Below, one piece after another: positions 15,531-24,347 of a stretch of DNA of 64,000 nucleotides. Positions within the stretch are counted from its first letter, which is position 1. Every line of letters begins with the position of its first letter. A model generated the notes under the pieces. The model did not search any database. It saw only the letters and a list, made by a program, of their open reading frames with translations, and had not been told where the DNA came from. Source of the stretch: Lachnospiraceae bacterium (lineage in GTDB: Bacteria > Bacillota > Clostridia > Lachnospirales > Lachnospiraceae). The DNA lies in NCBI GenBank assembly GCA_022845955.1, contig AP025576.1, forward strand, positions 372,001-436,000. The letters run 5' to 3'. A program made the position numbers and the translations under genes.

Positions 15531-17257
15531 TTCAGATATTACAAAGGCGTTTTGCGTTATCAAGGCAAGGGGCTGTCGATTTGATCAAAGGCTGTATCGC
15601 TTGTGTTTTTCAGGACATATCCTTTATGCTCCCTGTCGGGCTTCTCTATAGTTTTGTCATTGATCTCATGAACAGGGGCGTAAATGGGAGCCGCATTGCT
15701 TTCTATGCGGTTGGCGCTTTGGCTTGCCTTGTACTCATATTCATAGTAACGTATTTTCAATACAATGCCACCTATTTAGCAACTTATGTGGAAAGTGGGG
15801 TAAGGCGTGTTTCCTTAGCGGAACAGCTCCGGAAAATCCCCCTGTCCTTTTTTGGCAAAAAAGACCTTGCTGATTTGACAAATTCCATCATGGGTGATTG
15901 TGCCACCCTGGAAACAGCGTTCTCCCATTATGTGCCCGCTTTGGCAGGCTCCCTTATTTCCACAACACTGATTGCAGTCTGCCTTTTTGCCTATGACTGG
16001 CGCATGGCGCTTGCGGCTGTTTGGGTTTTACCGATCGCGTTTGTAATCACATTCTTTTCAGCCCGCATCCAAACATACTTTAACCGTAAATCGGTAGAGG
16101 CCAATGTCGCGCTGGAAAGCGGTGTGCAGGAGTGTATCGAAAGTTTACAGGACTTAAAGGCGAACAATGCGGAAAAAAGCTACCTAAAAGGACTGAATAA
16201 AAAAATAGACTATGTGGAAAAACGGCATATTATAACAGAACTGGGGACGGCCCTGTTTGTTGTGTCCTCCACTCTGATATTAAAATTCGGGATTGCCACA
16301 GTTGCGCTTGTCGGTTCAGTGCTGCTTATTCGTGGGGAGATTGATGTTCCACTGTTCTTTCTGTTTTTACTTGTAGCTTCCAGATTGTACGCTCCGCTTG
16401 AGGGGGCATTACAAAATCTTGCTGCGGTAATCTCCACAAAACCGAATATAAACCGCATGAATGAAATCCTTGACAAACCTATCCAAACAGGCAGTAACAG
16501 GCTAACGAATCAAGGCTATGATATTGTGTTCGATCATGTAGGATTTGCTTATAATACCGGAGAAACCGTATTGAAAGACGTGTCCTTTACTGCAAAACAG
16601 GGAGAAGTGACCGCCTTAGTCGGCCCGTCTGGTGGCGGAAAAACTACGGTATCACGCCTTGCCGCTCGGTTTTGGGATATCGGCAAGGGGAAAATCACTG
16701 TCGGCGGTATGGATATATCGGAAATAGAACCGGAAACCTTGCTGTCGCTGTACTCGATCGTATTTCAAGATGTGACGCTGTTTAACAACACAGTCATAGA
16801 GAATATCCGAATCGGCAGAAAAGACGCAACGGATGAAGAAGTGATTGCAGCGGCAAAGCTGGCAAATTGTGATGAATTTGTTGTAAAGCTCCCGGACGGT
16901 TATAGTAGTATGATCGGTGAAAATGGCTGCGAACTATCAGGCGGTGAACGGCAGCGTATTTCAATCGCCCGCGCTTTCCTCAAAAATGCCCCCATCATTT
17001 TACTGGATGAAGCAACGGCGAGCCTGGACGTGGAAAATGAAACACTGATACAGACCGCTTTATCAACGCTGATCAAGGATAAGACCACACTTGTAATCGC
17101 ACACCGTATGCGCACCGTAAGCGGTGCAGACAAAGTGGTTGTGCTTTCAGGTGGTTTGGTTGCGGAACAGGGAACTCCGGAAACTCTGATGAATACAGGA
17201 ACGATTTATCCCCATATGGTCAAGCTGCAAACGTTGAGTAGGGATTGGGGAATTTAG
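15527..17257 (+). CDS. ABC exporter half-transporter 2 (permease-ATPase fusion)
   Basis: 576 residues from the ATG that overlaps the previous stop, with AAAGGAGG seven bases upstream. Six transmembrane helices are followed by an ATPase with Walker A GPSGGGKTT, signature LSGGERQR, Walker B IILLDEATASLD and the switch His in IAHRMRT. Both nucleotide-binding halves of the heterodimer therefore look competent. A hairpin terminator at 17383-17427 ends the unit. A diverged copy of the 3' end of a cysteine-rich VLP gene starts 66 bases downstream, so the operon end coincides with an insertion junction. Confidence 0.92.
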   Translation: MIQILQRRFALSRQGAVDLIKGCIACVFQDISFMLPVGLLYSFVIDLMNRGVNGSRIAFYAVGALACLVLIFIVTYFQYNATYLATYVESGVRRVSLAEQLRKIPLSFFGKKDLADLTNSIMGDCATLETAFSHYVPALAGSLISTTLIAVCLFAYDWRMALAAVWVLPIAFVITFFSARIQTYFNRKSVEANVALESGVQECIESLQDLKANNAEKSYLKGLNKKIDYVEKRHIITELGTALFVVSSTLILKFGIATVALVGSVLLIRGEIDVPLFFLFLLVASRLYAPLEGALQNLAAVISTKPNINRMNEILDKPIQTGSNRLTNQGYDIVFDHVGFAYNTGETVLKDVSFTAKQGEVTALVGPSGGGKTTVSRLAARFWDIGKGKITVGGMDISEIEPETLLSLYSIVFQDVTLFNNTVIENIRIGRKDATDEEVIAAAKLANCDEFVVKLPDGYSSMIGENGCELSGGERQRISIARAFLKNAPIILLDEATASLDVENETLIQTALSTLIKDKTTLVIAHRMRTVSGADKVVVLSGGLVAEQGTPETLMNTGTIYPHMVKLQTLSRDWGI

Positions 17258-17382
17258 AAAGTACAATCTATTTCCGGCTGAATTGGTCAAACAATCCTCG
17301 ATTGCTTTTTGGTTGCCTATTTGTAGAAAAAGTAAATGCCGTTTCCGGGGGGGGATAGTAACACTCAGCCACACCTCCGACC

Positions 17383-17427
17383 AAGGGAAAAGGCCCAGAG
17401 ATTTCAGGGCCTTTTCCCTTTACTTTT
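17383..17427 (+). terminator. Bidirectional-looking terminator hairpin
   Basis: AAGGGAAAAGGCCC pairs with GGGCCTTTTCCCTT (14 pairs), then TACTTTTTC. It serves the ABC operon on the plus strand. The equivalent hairpin in copy B is at 22209-22250. Confidence 0.75.
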
Positions 17428-17428
17428 T

Positions 17429-17533
17429 CTACGCATGCCCCCTGTGTTTTCGCGCCCACAGCTTCTTGCTCCGGCGCTTGCGCATTTCAGCGCAGTATGG
17501 ACAGTAAAGGCAGTTGGGCCGCCTGGGAGAAAA
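17429..17533 (-). pseudogene. 3' fragment of a cysteine-rich VLP protein gene
   Basis: Reading on the minus strand gives the last 34 residues of a VLP-type protein (FSPRRPNCLYCPYCAE ... LWARKHRGHA, then stop), closely matching the end of the intact gene at 22255-22608. The 5' part is missing because unrelated methionine-module sequence starts at about 17535. It marks an insertion or recombination scar. Confidence 0.75.
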
Positions 17534-17566
17534 CCGATTGTATTCGGAACTTGAAATTTGTATCGT

Positions 17567-17613
17567 ATAAAAAAGGCAGCAGCCTTGAAATAAACTACTT
17601 CAAAACTGCTGCC
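17567..17613 (-). terminator. Terminator of the metE-metF operon
   Basis: On the minus strand GGCAGCAG ... CTGCTGCC with an inner TTGAA / TTCAA stem is followed by TTTTTTATAC. It lies 73 bases past the metF stop. Confidence 0.85.
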
Positions 17614-17685
17614 CGCTATCTGGGACTTATTTGGAGATCCTGCGCCTACACATAGTTACTTCTGCTTGTATACGCTCTCAGAAAC

Positions 17686-18567
17686 TTATACGATATTGCG
17701 GATACCCTCACATATTCGCCTTGCAACCAAGGGATTATTCATCGTATATAAATGAATCCCTTCCACATCGCTGACAAGCAGATCAATAATCTGGCTTAAT
17801 GCGTAGGACATTCCCGCATCAAAAAGAGCCTCCTTATTCGATTCGTATTTTTGAATGATTTTTTGAAATTGGACGGGAAATGTTGCACCACACATGGTAA
17901 TCATCCTCTTGATTTGTGCGGCATTGATCACGGGCATGATGCCTGGAATGATCGGAGCCTGAATGTCGGCAATCCTGCAAGCCTCCTGAAAGCGAAAGAA
18001 CGCATGATTGTCAAAACATAATTGTGACAGCAACACCTCCGCGCCTGCGTTTACCTTTGCTTTTAAGTGCCTGATCTCACCGACTTTATCCTCAGATTCA
18101 GGATGACACTCTGGGTAACAAGCTCCTAAAAAGCAAAAGTCCCATTTGCCTTTCAGGTACGCAATCAAATCCGATGCATGACAAAACGATTCTTTTTCCC
18201 TCATATCCGGGTTTTTATCACCCCGAAGTGCAAGGACATTTTGCAGACCGGCGTTGGCAAGAACCCTTGCAAACTCATCAATTTCTGCTTTATCATAGTG
18301 TAGGCAGGTTAAGTGGACCACCGGCTCTACATGATATTCCTGTTTGATTCGTTTCGCAAGCTCTATGGTGCGGTTGCGGTTCGCACCACCTCCCGCACCG
18401 AATGTCACACTGATATAATCGGGATTCAGTTCACATAACACAGCCAGGGTTTTGTCAATGTTCTTTAACTCACTGTCCTTTTTTGGGGGGAATATTTCAA
18501 AGGACAAGGTTTTTTTAGAAGGGTTCCCCTGATTCTGTTTTGCTTGGTATAGTTCTGAAATCTTCAT
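17686..18567 (-). CDS. metF: 5,10-methylenetetrahydrofolate reductase
   Basis: 293 residues, normal MetF length. The TIM-barrel landmarks are present: LSFEIFPPK near the N-terminus, SVTFGAGGGANR, HLTC, and the ALRGD element that holds the flavin and folate. It reduces methylene-THF to methyl-THF, the methyl donor for MetE encoded four bases upstream, so metE-metF is one operon. A good terminator follows. This pair gives a self-contained, cobalamin-independent last step of methionine synthesis, unusual as ICE cargo. Confidence 0.95.
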   Translation of the reverse strand: MKISELYQAKQNQGNPSKKTLSFEIFPPKKDSELKNIDKTLAVLCELNPDYISVTFGAGGGANRNRTIELAKRIKQEYHVEPVVHLTCLHYDKAEIDEFARVLANAGLQNVLALRGDKNPDMREKESFCHASDLIAYLKGKWDFCFLGACYPECHPESEDKVGEIRHLKAKVNAGAEVLLSQLCFDNHAFFRFQEACRIADIQAPIIPGIMPVINAAQIKRMITMCGATFPVQFQKIIQKYESNKEALFDAGMSYALSQIIDLLVSDVEGIHLYTMNNPLVARRICEGIRNIV

Positions 18568-18571
18568 TTTG

Positions 18572-20842
18572 TTATACGTCTTTCCGAATCACTTTTGCCG
18601 CCTCTACCATATGTTTAAGGCTTTCCTCTGTTTCCGGTATCCCCCTTGTCTTTAATCCACAGTCAGGATTGACCCAGAGCTTGGTTGAGTCGATTTTGGT
18701 AAGCATGATATGAAGGGCCGCAACGATTTCCTCCACAGAGGGAACCCTTGGGGAATGTATATCATATACTCCCGGGCCCACTTCTGTTTCAAAGTTGTGT
18801 TCCCGCAGCGAAGTGAGTATTTGCAGATCAGAACGGGATGCTTCAAACGTAATGACATCGGCGTCCATATCGTCAATCGCCGGAATAATGTCTGTGAACT
18901 CACTGTAACACATATGTGTATGGATTTGTGTTTCCGGTCGGACGCCGCTGTGTGTCAGGCGGAACGCAGGAATTGCAAAATCCAAATATTCCTTCTGCCA
19001 GTCTGATTTCCGAAGCGGCAGTTTTTCCCGAAGAGCCGCCTCATCAATCTGTATGATTTTAATTCCGTTCTTCTCCAAATCCAATACCTCATCACGAATC
19101 GCTAGGGCAATTTGGGAAATGGATTCCTTGATAGAAATATCCTCTCGTGGAAATGACCAGTTGAGGATTGTTACAGGGCCAGTCAGCATTCCCTTCATTG
19201 CTTTTTTCGTCAAGGACTGTGCATAGACAGACCACTCAATGGTAATGGTTTTTTCACGATAGACATCCCCCCATATAATGGGTGGTTTTACGCATCGCGT
19301 ACCATAAGACTGTACCCATGCTTTTTCTGTGAACAGAAAGCCTCCTAATGCTTCGCCAAAATACTCCACCATATCGTTTCGTTCATATTCTCCGTGAACC
19401 AGCACGTCCAGTCCGATTTCTTCCTGCCATCTGACGCACTCCGTAATTTTCTTTTTGATAAACTCCTTGTATTCTGTTTCCGATACTTCACCTTTGCGGT
19501 AAGTGGATCGCTTTACTTTTACATCGTTTGTCTGGGGAAATGAACCGATGGTTGTAGTTGGGAATTCCGGCAATGCAAGTTTCTGTTTCTGCAATACCTG
19601 CCGCTTGTTGCGACTGGGTTTTCTGATATAATCATCTTCGGTGATCCGGGAAAGCCGTTGATGCACATCTTCATTCACGCAATCTCTTGCTTGCGCAAAC
19701 AGCTTTGTGTTCGCCTGATAAGATGACGCTACATGATAGTCCTCACATTGGGCAAGTTCTTTAAGCTGCGCAAGCTCGTCCAGTTTTTCTTCTGCAAATG
19801 CGAAATACGATGTGTAGTGTTTGGATAACATGTGCTCATGCTTTAATGTGTAAGGAACATGCAGGAGCGAACAGGAGGTCGATAATACACATTGGATACT
19901 CTTTGCCTGCAACATCTTTATCATCCGCAAGGTTGGTTCATAGTGGTTCTTCCAAATGTTTTTTCCGTTAATCAACCCGGCAAATAACTGCTTATCCTGC
20001 GGAAAACCATATGCTTCAATCAAGGAAGCGGTCTTTTTCCCCTCAATAAAATCCAAGCCGATCCCGTCAAAGGGCATGGTAAGAAGTTCCTGATAAATAT
20101 CCCTGACATCTCCAAAATACGTTTGCAATAGAACATGGCAGTTTCTTTTGTCTGAAAGAATCGAATCATATAGTTGCTGGAACAAGGAGATGGCTTCCTG
20201 ATCCATATCCTGCACAAGAGACGGTTCGTCAAACTGAATCCATGGGATTCCGATTTCTTCACAAGAGTGAAGAAACTCCTGATAGGCTTTCGCAACAGAA
20301 CCTGCAATATCTTTCAAGGTTTTTTTGCCTGTATAACGGCATAATTTAAGCAGGGTATAGGCCCCGATTACAACGGGTTTTGTTTCAATTCCTAGGGCTT
20401 TTGCTTCTTTGTATTCTGCAAACGGCTTGTTCCCCGCAAGTATGATTTGCATATCATCCTCGATTTCCGGAACAATGTAATGGTAATTGGTATTGAACCA
20501 TTTTTTCATCGCAAGAGCCTTGACATCGCCAGAAGTCCCCTGGTAGCCTCGTGCCATTGCAAAATAGGTATCCAAATCCGACAGGTTCAATTCTTTGTAT
20601 CGTTTGGGAATTAGATTGAATAAAACCACTGTGTCCAGCACCATATCATAATACGAAAAGTCATTACAGGAGATATAGTCAATGCCAGCCTGTTTCTGTG
20701 TATTCCAATGTGTAACCCGCAGCTCTTTCCCTGTTTGTAGCAATTCCTTTTCGGAAATTTCCTTTTTAAAATATTTCTCAGAAGCGAACTTCAATTCCCG
20801 TAAGGTTCCGATTCTGGGAAATCCGATTACTGATGTCTGCAT
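18572..20842 (-). CDS. metE: Cobalamin-independent methionine synthase
   Basis: 756 residues, full length. The N-terminal barrel starts with SVIGFPRIGTLRELK. The catalytic C-terminal barrel carries zinc ligands His643 and Cys645 (THMCYSEF) and Cys728 (NPDCGLKTR). It moves the methyl group from methyl-THF (polyglutamate) to homocysteine. GGAGGAAAGG precedes the ATG. About 150 bases lie between the start and the hairpin at 20998, enough for a promoter and a leader of about 110 nt. TATACT near 20958 on the minus strand is a possible -10. I see no S-box or T-box. Control by the upstream LysR-type gene is likely. Confidence 0.96.
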   Translation of the reverse strand: MQTSVIGFPRIGTLRELKFASEKYFKKEISEKELLQTGKELRVTHWNTQKQAGIDYISCNDFSYYDMVLDTVVLFNLIPKRYKELNLSDLDTYFAMARGYQGTSGDVKALAMKKWFNTNYHYIVPEIEDDMQIILAGNKPFAEYKEAKALGIETKPVVIGAYTLLKLCRYTGKKTLKDIAGSVAKAYQEFLHSCEEIGIPWIQFDEPSLVQDMDQEAISLFQQLYDSILSDKRNCHVLLQTYFGDVRDIYQELLTMPFDGIGLDFIEGKKTASLIEAYGFPQDKQLFAGLINGKNIWKNHYEPTLRMIKMLQAKSIQCVLSTSCSLLHVPYTLKHEHMLSKHYTSYFAFAEEKLDELAQLKELAQCEDYHVASSYQANTKLFAQARDCVNEDVHQRLSRITEDDYIRKPSRNKRQVLQKQKLALPEFPTTTIGSFPQTNDVKVKRSTYRKGEVSETEYKEFIKKKITECVRWQEEIGLDVLVHGEYERNDMVEYFGEALGGFLFTEKAWVQSYGTRCVKPPIIWGDVYREKTITIEWSVYAQSLTKKAMKGMLTGPVTILNWSFPREDISIKESISQIALAIRDEVLDLEKNGIKIIQIDEAALREKLPLRKSDWQKEYLDFAIPAFRLTHSGVRPETQIHTHMCYSEFTDIIPAIDDMDADVITFEASRSDLQILTSLREHNFETEVGPGVYDIHSPRVPSVEEIVAALHIMLTKIDSTKLWVNPDCGLKTRGIPETEESLKHMVEAAKVIRKDV

Positions 20843-20997
20843 CCTTTCCTCCTTATCGTCTTATCTCTTATCGCAATAGAATCCACCAAACTCAAACGAG
20901 AATTGGGAACTCCATGAAATCAAACCGGCTATACACCAGATATGATCGTTGTTATCAGTATAAATCACATGACTGGATTTGTATAATATATATAAGT

Positions 20998-21034
20998 AGC
21001 GTCTATCCATAGCTTCAAGCTATGGATAGACGCT
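20998..21034 (-). terminator. Perfect 18-bp hairpin between LysR gene and metE
   Basis: Arms of 18 bases (AGCGTCTATCCATAGCTT and its complement) are separated by one base. It follows the LysR stop by about 35 bases. TTTT follows on the plus strand and only ACTTATAT on the minus strand, so minus-strand termination may be weak. No gene on the plus strand needs it. Confidence 0.6.
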
Positions 21035-21069
21035 TTTCAATCAATGAACAGAGGATAGAAACGGACGTT

Positions 21070-22005
21070 TTAACTCTCGTTTGAATTACAGCCTCCCATG
21101 TGTTCTGCATCTACATAGTGTTTCAAGGCCTCCAAATAAGTCGTTCCCAGCCTACTGATTCTGCCCTTTTGGTGCGTAATATAACCGATGCGCATGTGGC
21201 TTTCTTCTGCGAGAGGAACCGCAATAATATCCTTGCCATTCAACTGTTCATCAATTACGCCGCTGCATACCGTATACCCGTTTAACCCGATTAAAAGATT
21301 AAACAACGTTGCCCTGTCCCGTACCCGGATCTGTTTTTTTCGTTCTGAAACGGAGAAAAGTTCTTCGGAAAAATAGAAGGAATTATGCTCCCCCTGCTCG
21401 AAGGACAGATAAGGATAGGGGGCAAGCTGCTCATTGGTCAGGATGGAACGGCCTGCAAACGGATGGTTTCGGCTGATAAACACATGTGGGGTTGCCACAA
21501 ACAAAAGATGGAATTTCAAATCGCGGGACTTTAAAATCTTGTTAAGAACCGCTTCGTTAAAATCATTCAGAAACAGGATACCGATTTCACTCTTCATATG
21601 AGCCACATCCTCAATAATTTCACAGGTCTGTGTTTCTCTAAGAGAAAAATCATATGTATCCTGCCCGTATTCCTTAATTAAATCCACAAAGGCATTCACC
21701 GCAAAAGAGTAGTGCTGTGTGGAAACGCAAAATTGCTTTTTCCCACCGTCTCCGCCTTTATACTTATCTTCCAGAATTGCCGCCTGTTCCAATACCTGCC
21801 TGGCATAGCCTAAGAAATCTTCTCCCTCTTTAGAAAGTATGATTCCTTTCTTTGTCCTGTGGAAAATTTGAATCTTCATTTCTTTTTCCAGCTCACGGAT
21901 GGCATTGGTAAGGCTGGGCTGTGAAAGAAAGAGCTTGTCCGCTGTTTCTGTAATCGTTCCGGTTTCTGCCACTGCTACTACATACCGCAACTGTTGTAAG
22001 GTCAT
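21070..22005 (-). CDS. LysR-type regulator, probably of metE-metF
   Basis: 311 residues from the ATG at 22005 (GGGTG upstream); an in-frame start 16 codons earlier is possible. The N-terminal winged HTH is typical (MTLQQLRYVVAVAETGTITE, LSQPSLTNAIRELEKE). The rest is the periplasmic-binding-protein-like effector domain. It lies directly upstream of metE in the same orientation. In other Firmicutes LysR proteins of the MetR/MtaR/CmbR kind control methionine genes in response to homocysteine or O-acetylserine. That role here is inference from position. Confidence 0.9.
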   Translation of the reverse strand: MTLQQLRYVVAVAETGTITETADKLFLSQPSLTNAIRELEKEMKIQIFHRTKKGIILSKEGEDFLGYARQVLEQAAILEDKYKGGDGGKKQFCVSTQHYSFAVNAFVDLIKEYGQDTYDFSLRETQTCEIIEDVAHMKSEIGILFLNDFNEAVLNKILKSRDLKFHLLFVATPHVFISRNHPFAGRSILTNEQLAPYPYLSFEQGEHNSFYFSEELFSVSERKKQIRVRDRATLFNLLIGLNGYTVCSGVIDEQLNGKDIIAVPLAEESHMRIGYITHQKGRISRLGTTYLEALKHYVDAEHMGGCNSNES

Positions 22006-22147
22006 TTTGTTCACCCGCTTTCTAATGAAACTGGCACATCGGTATCTTACCAATGTGTGATTACCGCACCCAATAAAGATAAATATATGTATCAGTATAA
22101 CATGGATTTCTGCTGTTTCATAGGTTGGTCATGGAATGGCCGCCTTA

Positions 22148-22362
22148 TAGAAAAAGTAAATGCCGTTTCCAGGAGAAAAGATATTAACATACGACCACCC
22201 ATCCGACCAAGGGAAAAAGCCCTGCGAAATCAGGGTTTTTTCCTTTTACTTTTTCTACGCATAGCCCCTGTGCTTCCTCGCCCACAGCTTCTTGCTCTGA
22301 CGCTTGCGTTTTTCGGCACAGGCCGGACAGTAAAGGCAGTTGGGCCGTCTGGGAGAAAACAG
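22148..22362. repeat. Direct repeat, copy B, flanking the methionine module
   Basis: The partner of 17324-17534, same orientation. It holds TAGAAAAAGTAAATG, the hairpin AAGGGAAAAAGCCCTG / CAGGGTTTTTTCCTT (22209-22250) and the 3' end of the intact VLP gene. Between the copies lie metF, metE and the LysR gene. Confidence 0.8.
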
Positions 22363-22608
22363 CTTTCCGCACTCCCGGCAGCGCAACGCCTGGCTCCGCT
22401 CCATTAGTTCGGCATAAAGCGCCGCGTCCAGTGGGAGGACGGCGGCCTGAAACCATCGGCACAGAACGGAATAGGAAATGCTCTGCACACAAACACATTC
22501 CTCTCCATCGTCCAGCAGGAGGCAGTTTCCGTCACAGTAATTGCAGCACTCATGTGTGAGCCTGCGGGCCTTGCGATACTGGCGGTAATTCATTCTCGGT
22601 ATGTTCAT
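22255..22608 (-). CDS. Cysteine-rich VLP domain mobile-element protein
   Basis: 117 residues with 14 Cys in paired knuckles: CCNYCDGNC near residue 21, CVCV near 39, CREC near 77 and CLYCPAC near 91. This is probably a zinc-binding protein with a very basic C-terminus (EKRKRQSKKLWARKHRG). Such proteins follow MobA-type relaxases in many Firmicute mobile elements and may take part in mobilization, but this has not been shown. It overlaps the relaxase stop by four bases. A truncated second copy of its 3' end lies at 17429-17533. Confidence 0.8.
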   Translation of the reverse strand: MNIPRMNYRQYRKARRLTHECCNYCDGNCLLLDDGEECVCVQSISYSVLCRWFQAAVLPLDAALYAELMERSQALRCRECGKLFSPRRPNCLYCPACAEKRKRQSKKLWARKHRGYA

Positions 22609-23957
22609 AGCTCCTGTATATGCTCCTTTCCCGGCGTCACCCGCAAAATGCTATCCACGTTCTGCTTGATAATGCCGTATTCTTTCAGCTCTTTCTTTAC
22701 CTCGTTATACTGTTCTGACAGCCGTTCCCGTTCTTCGTCCAGCTTTTTGTATTCGGCTTTGAGCGCGTATAGGTTGGGGAGTTTCTTCACCCCGGCCTCT
22801 TTAAGCGACTTTGCCGCCGCCTCATACAAGATCAGTTGGCTTTCATGCTGCCGCCGGAACGCGGCCTTGTCTTTGGTGTTTCGCAGTTCCAGCGCCACAG
22901 GCCGGAGCTGCTTGTAGGCGGAGAGGTTTTTTATCTGCAGCGCTATATCCCCAAGGCGGCATTCCGTGTCTTTCAGGGCGGAGGCCGCCGCATCGTTTGC
23001 CGCGCTGATCTCGGCCATTCTGCTTTCCAAGCCCTCGTAGCTGTCGATCTGGTGTTCCGTGATGAAGTTTAAGGAATTGGCGGCCTGCTTCAAGTTATGC
23101 AGCTTCGCCCACCGCGCATAGCCCGCACTCTGCTGGGCCTTGATACTGTCCTCCAAGGCAGTCCGCAGGGAGATTTCCCTGGCGCTTCTTCTGCGCGGCC
23201 CCCGGTCGATGGCAATGCCCTTGATCCGCTGGGTGATTCGTTCCTCGGTGTAATCCTCCCCCAAGGTCTTGCAGCGTGTAAAGCGTTCCTGTCCGGGACG
23301 GAGGCCGTCTGCCAGAGCGCGGAATGAAATATATTTGCCTTGTTTGACTTCATAGCCCTGGGCCTCCATTAGCCGCAGGAAGCCGTCAAAGTCTTTGGCC
23401 TGCGGGATAGCGGCGTCGATGGCGATTTTCAGTTTTGCTTTCCAGCTTTTGCCCTTTTTCTGTGCGTCCCACTCGGCGTAGGTCTTGCCCTTGGCTTTGC
23501 CGGGCTTTACCACAGACAGACCGTTTTCCTGGCACAGCCGGTCACTGGTGCGCCGGATATAGGCATAGCTCTGCCGGTTGGAATTGTACTTGCGGTGGTT
23601 CACCATATCCACGGCACAGAAAATCAGGTGATTGTGGACGTGGCCCTTGTCGATGTGTGTTGTCAGCACATAGGAGTATTTGCCTTGCAGCACTTCGTCG
23701 GCAAGCTGCTTACCGATCTCATGGGCCTGTTCCGGGGTGGTTTCCCCTGGCTCAAAGGCTTGTATCAGGTGGTGGGCCAGATTGTTGCCTTTTTTGAACG
23801 CCTGATCCAGCAGCATTTGAAACTCGATATCCGCCGTTTCATAGGAACAGCCATAGGAGGAGACAAACAGCTTTTCATCGGTCTTGTCCGGGTTCTCGAT
23901 GTAGTCCAGCGCCTTTTTCAGCGTTGACTTGATAGGATGGATCTTTGTAACTGCCAT
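22605..23957 (-). CDS. Relaxase / mobilization nuclease (MobA/VirD2 type)
   Basis: 450 residues. The N-terminal relaxase domain holds a likely catalytic Tyr19 (KALDYIENPDKT) and the metal-binding histidine cluster HIDKGHVHNH (101-110). The C-terminal half is helical and charged, likely coiled coil and DNA-binding. The enzyme nicks one strand at oriT and stays bound to the 5' end. The MobC gene overlaps its start by 40 bases and the VLP gene overlaps its stop. The oriT candidate lies just upstream of MobC at 24274-24333. Confidence 0.93.
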   Translation of the reverse strand: MAVTKIHPIKSTLKKALDYIENPDKTDEKLFVSSYGCSYETADIEFQMLLDQAFKKGNNLAHHLIQAFEPGETTPEQAHEIGKQLADEVLQGKYSYVLTTHIDKGHVHNHLIFCAVDMVNHRKYNSNRQSYAYIRRTSDRLCQENGLSVVKPGKAKGKTYAEWDAQKKGKSWKAKLKIAIDAAIPQAKDFDGFLRLMEAQGYEVKQGKYISFRALADGLRPGQERFTRCKTLGEDYTEERITQRIKGIAIDRGPRRRSAREISLRTALEDSIKAQQSAGYARWAKLHNLKQAANSLNFITEHQIDSYEGLESRMAEISAANDAAASALKDTECRLGDIALQIKNLSAYKQLRPVALELRNTKDKAAFRRQHESQLILYEAAAKSLKEAGVKKLPNLYALKAEYKKLDEERERLSEQYNEVKKELKEYGIIKQNVDSILRVTPGKEHIQEL

Positions 23958-24247
23958 ATCTGTGTCAGCGCTCCCTTGATGTCCTCCAAGTCCTGCGCGT
24001 ACACAGTCCCGGTACTGTTGATACGCCTTGCGATCTGGTTGATGTTGACGCCGATTTTTTGCAGCTCTGCGGTCTGCGCCCGGACAGGGCCGGTGTCGAT
24101 ATGGACGATATAGCCGTCGATCAGCATTTTCCGGGCGTAAGCAGAAAAGTTCTTTGTGCCAAGCTGGGCCATCTTCTGTTGGATCAGCGCCCGTTCCTCC
24201 GGCGTAACGGGGACGCGCAGCACAAACTTCCGCTTTCGGTTTGCCAC
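23918..24247 (-). CDS. mobC: MobC-like relaxosome accessory protein
   Basis: 109 residues. A basic N-terminus (ANRKRKFVLRVPVTPEERA) resembles a ribbon-helix-helix DNA-binding region. The C-terminal helix pair includes LQKIGVNINQIARRINSTG, a typical MobC motif. It is expected to bind oriT and load the relaxase. The GTG at 24247 is preferred since GGAGGTGAG lies directly before it; an ATG six codons earlier overlaps that site. It overlaps the relaxase start, giving translational coupling. Confidence 0.85.
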   Translation of the reverse strand: MANRKRKFVLRVPVTPEERALIQQKMAQLGTKNFSAYARKMLIDGYIVHIDTGPVRAQTAELQKIGVNINQIARRINSTGTVYAQDLEDIKGALTQIWQLQRSILSSQR

Positions 24248-24273
24248 ATTCTCACCTCCATTCATTCAGGGGT

Positions 24274-24333
24274 TTGGGGACTTCCCCAAGACACAAACGG
24301 GAAGCCGTTTGTCGGGAGTGTAGCCACACTCCC
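24274..24333. other. Candidate oriT: three consecutive perfect hairpins
   Basis: TTGGGGA-CT-TCCCCAA (24274-24289), ACAAACGG-GAAG-CCGTTTGT (24293-24312) and GGGAGTGT-AGCC-ACACTCCC (24314-24333) stand in a row just upstream of mobC. Position and hairpin density fit an origin of transfer. The nick site cannot be placed from sequence alone. Confidence 0.65.
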
Positions 24334-24347
24334 TATGCTTGCTGTTT
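24314..24347. repeat. 34-bp inverted-repeat element, copy B
   Basis: Reverse complement of 3575-3608 except for the four-base loop, which reads AGCC on the plus strand in both copies. Both copies lie at module borders: next to topB, and next to mobC/oriT. Confidence 0.75.

Larger units (their letters stand above)
17324..17534. repeat. Direct repeat, copy A, flanking the methionine module
   Basis: About 210 bases here match 22148-22362 in the same orientation with scattered differences. Both contain TAGAAAAAGTAAATG, a terminator hairpin, TTTACTTTTTCTAC and the 3' end of the cysteine-rich VLP gene. Identity stops at about 17534, where GAGAAAAC is followed by unrelated sequence. Confidence 0.8.

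Noticed and set aside
20843..20997. S-box or T-box riboswitch before metE
   Set aside because: No conserved S-box core or T-box TGG-N-ACC motif is visible in the leader; a LysR-type regulator is adjacent instead.
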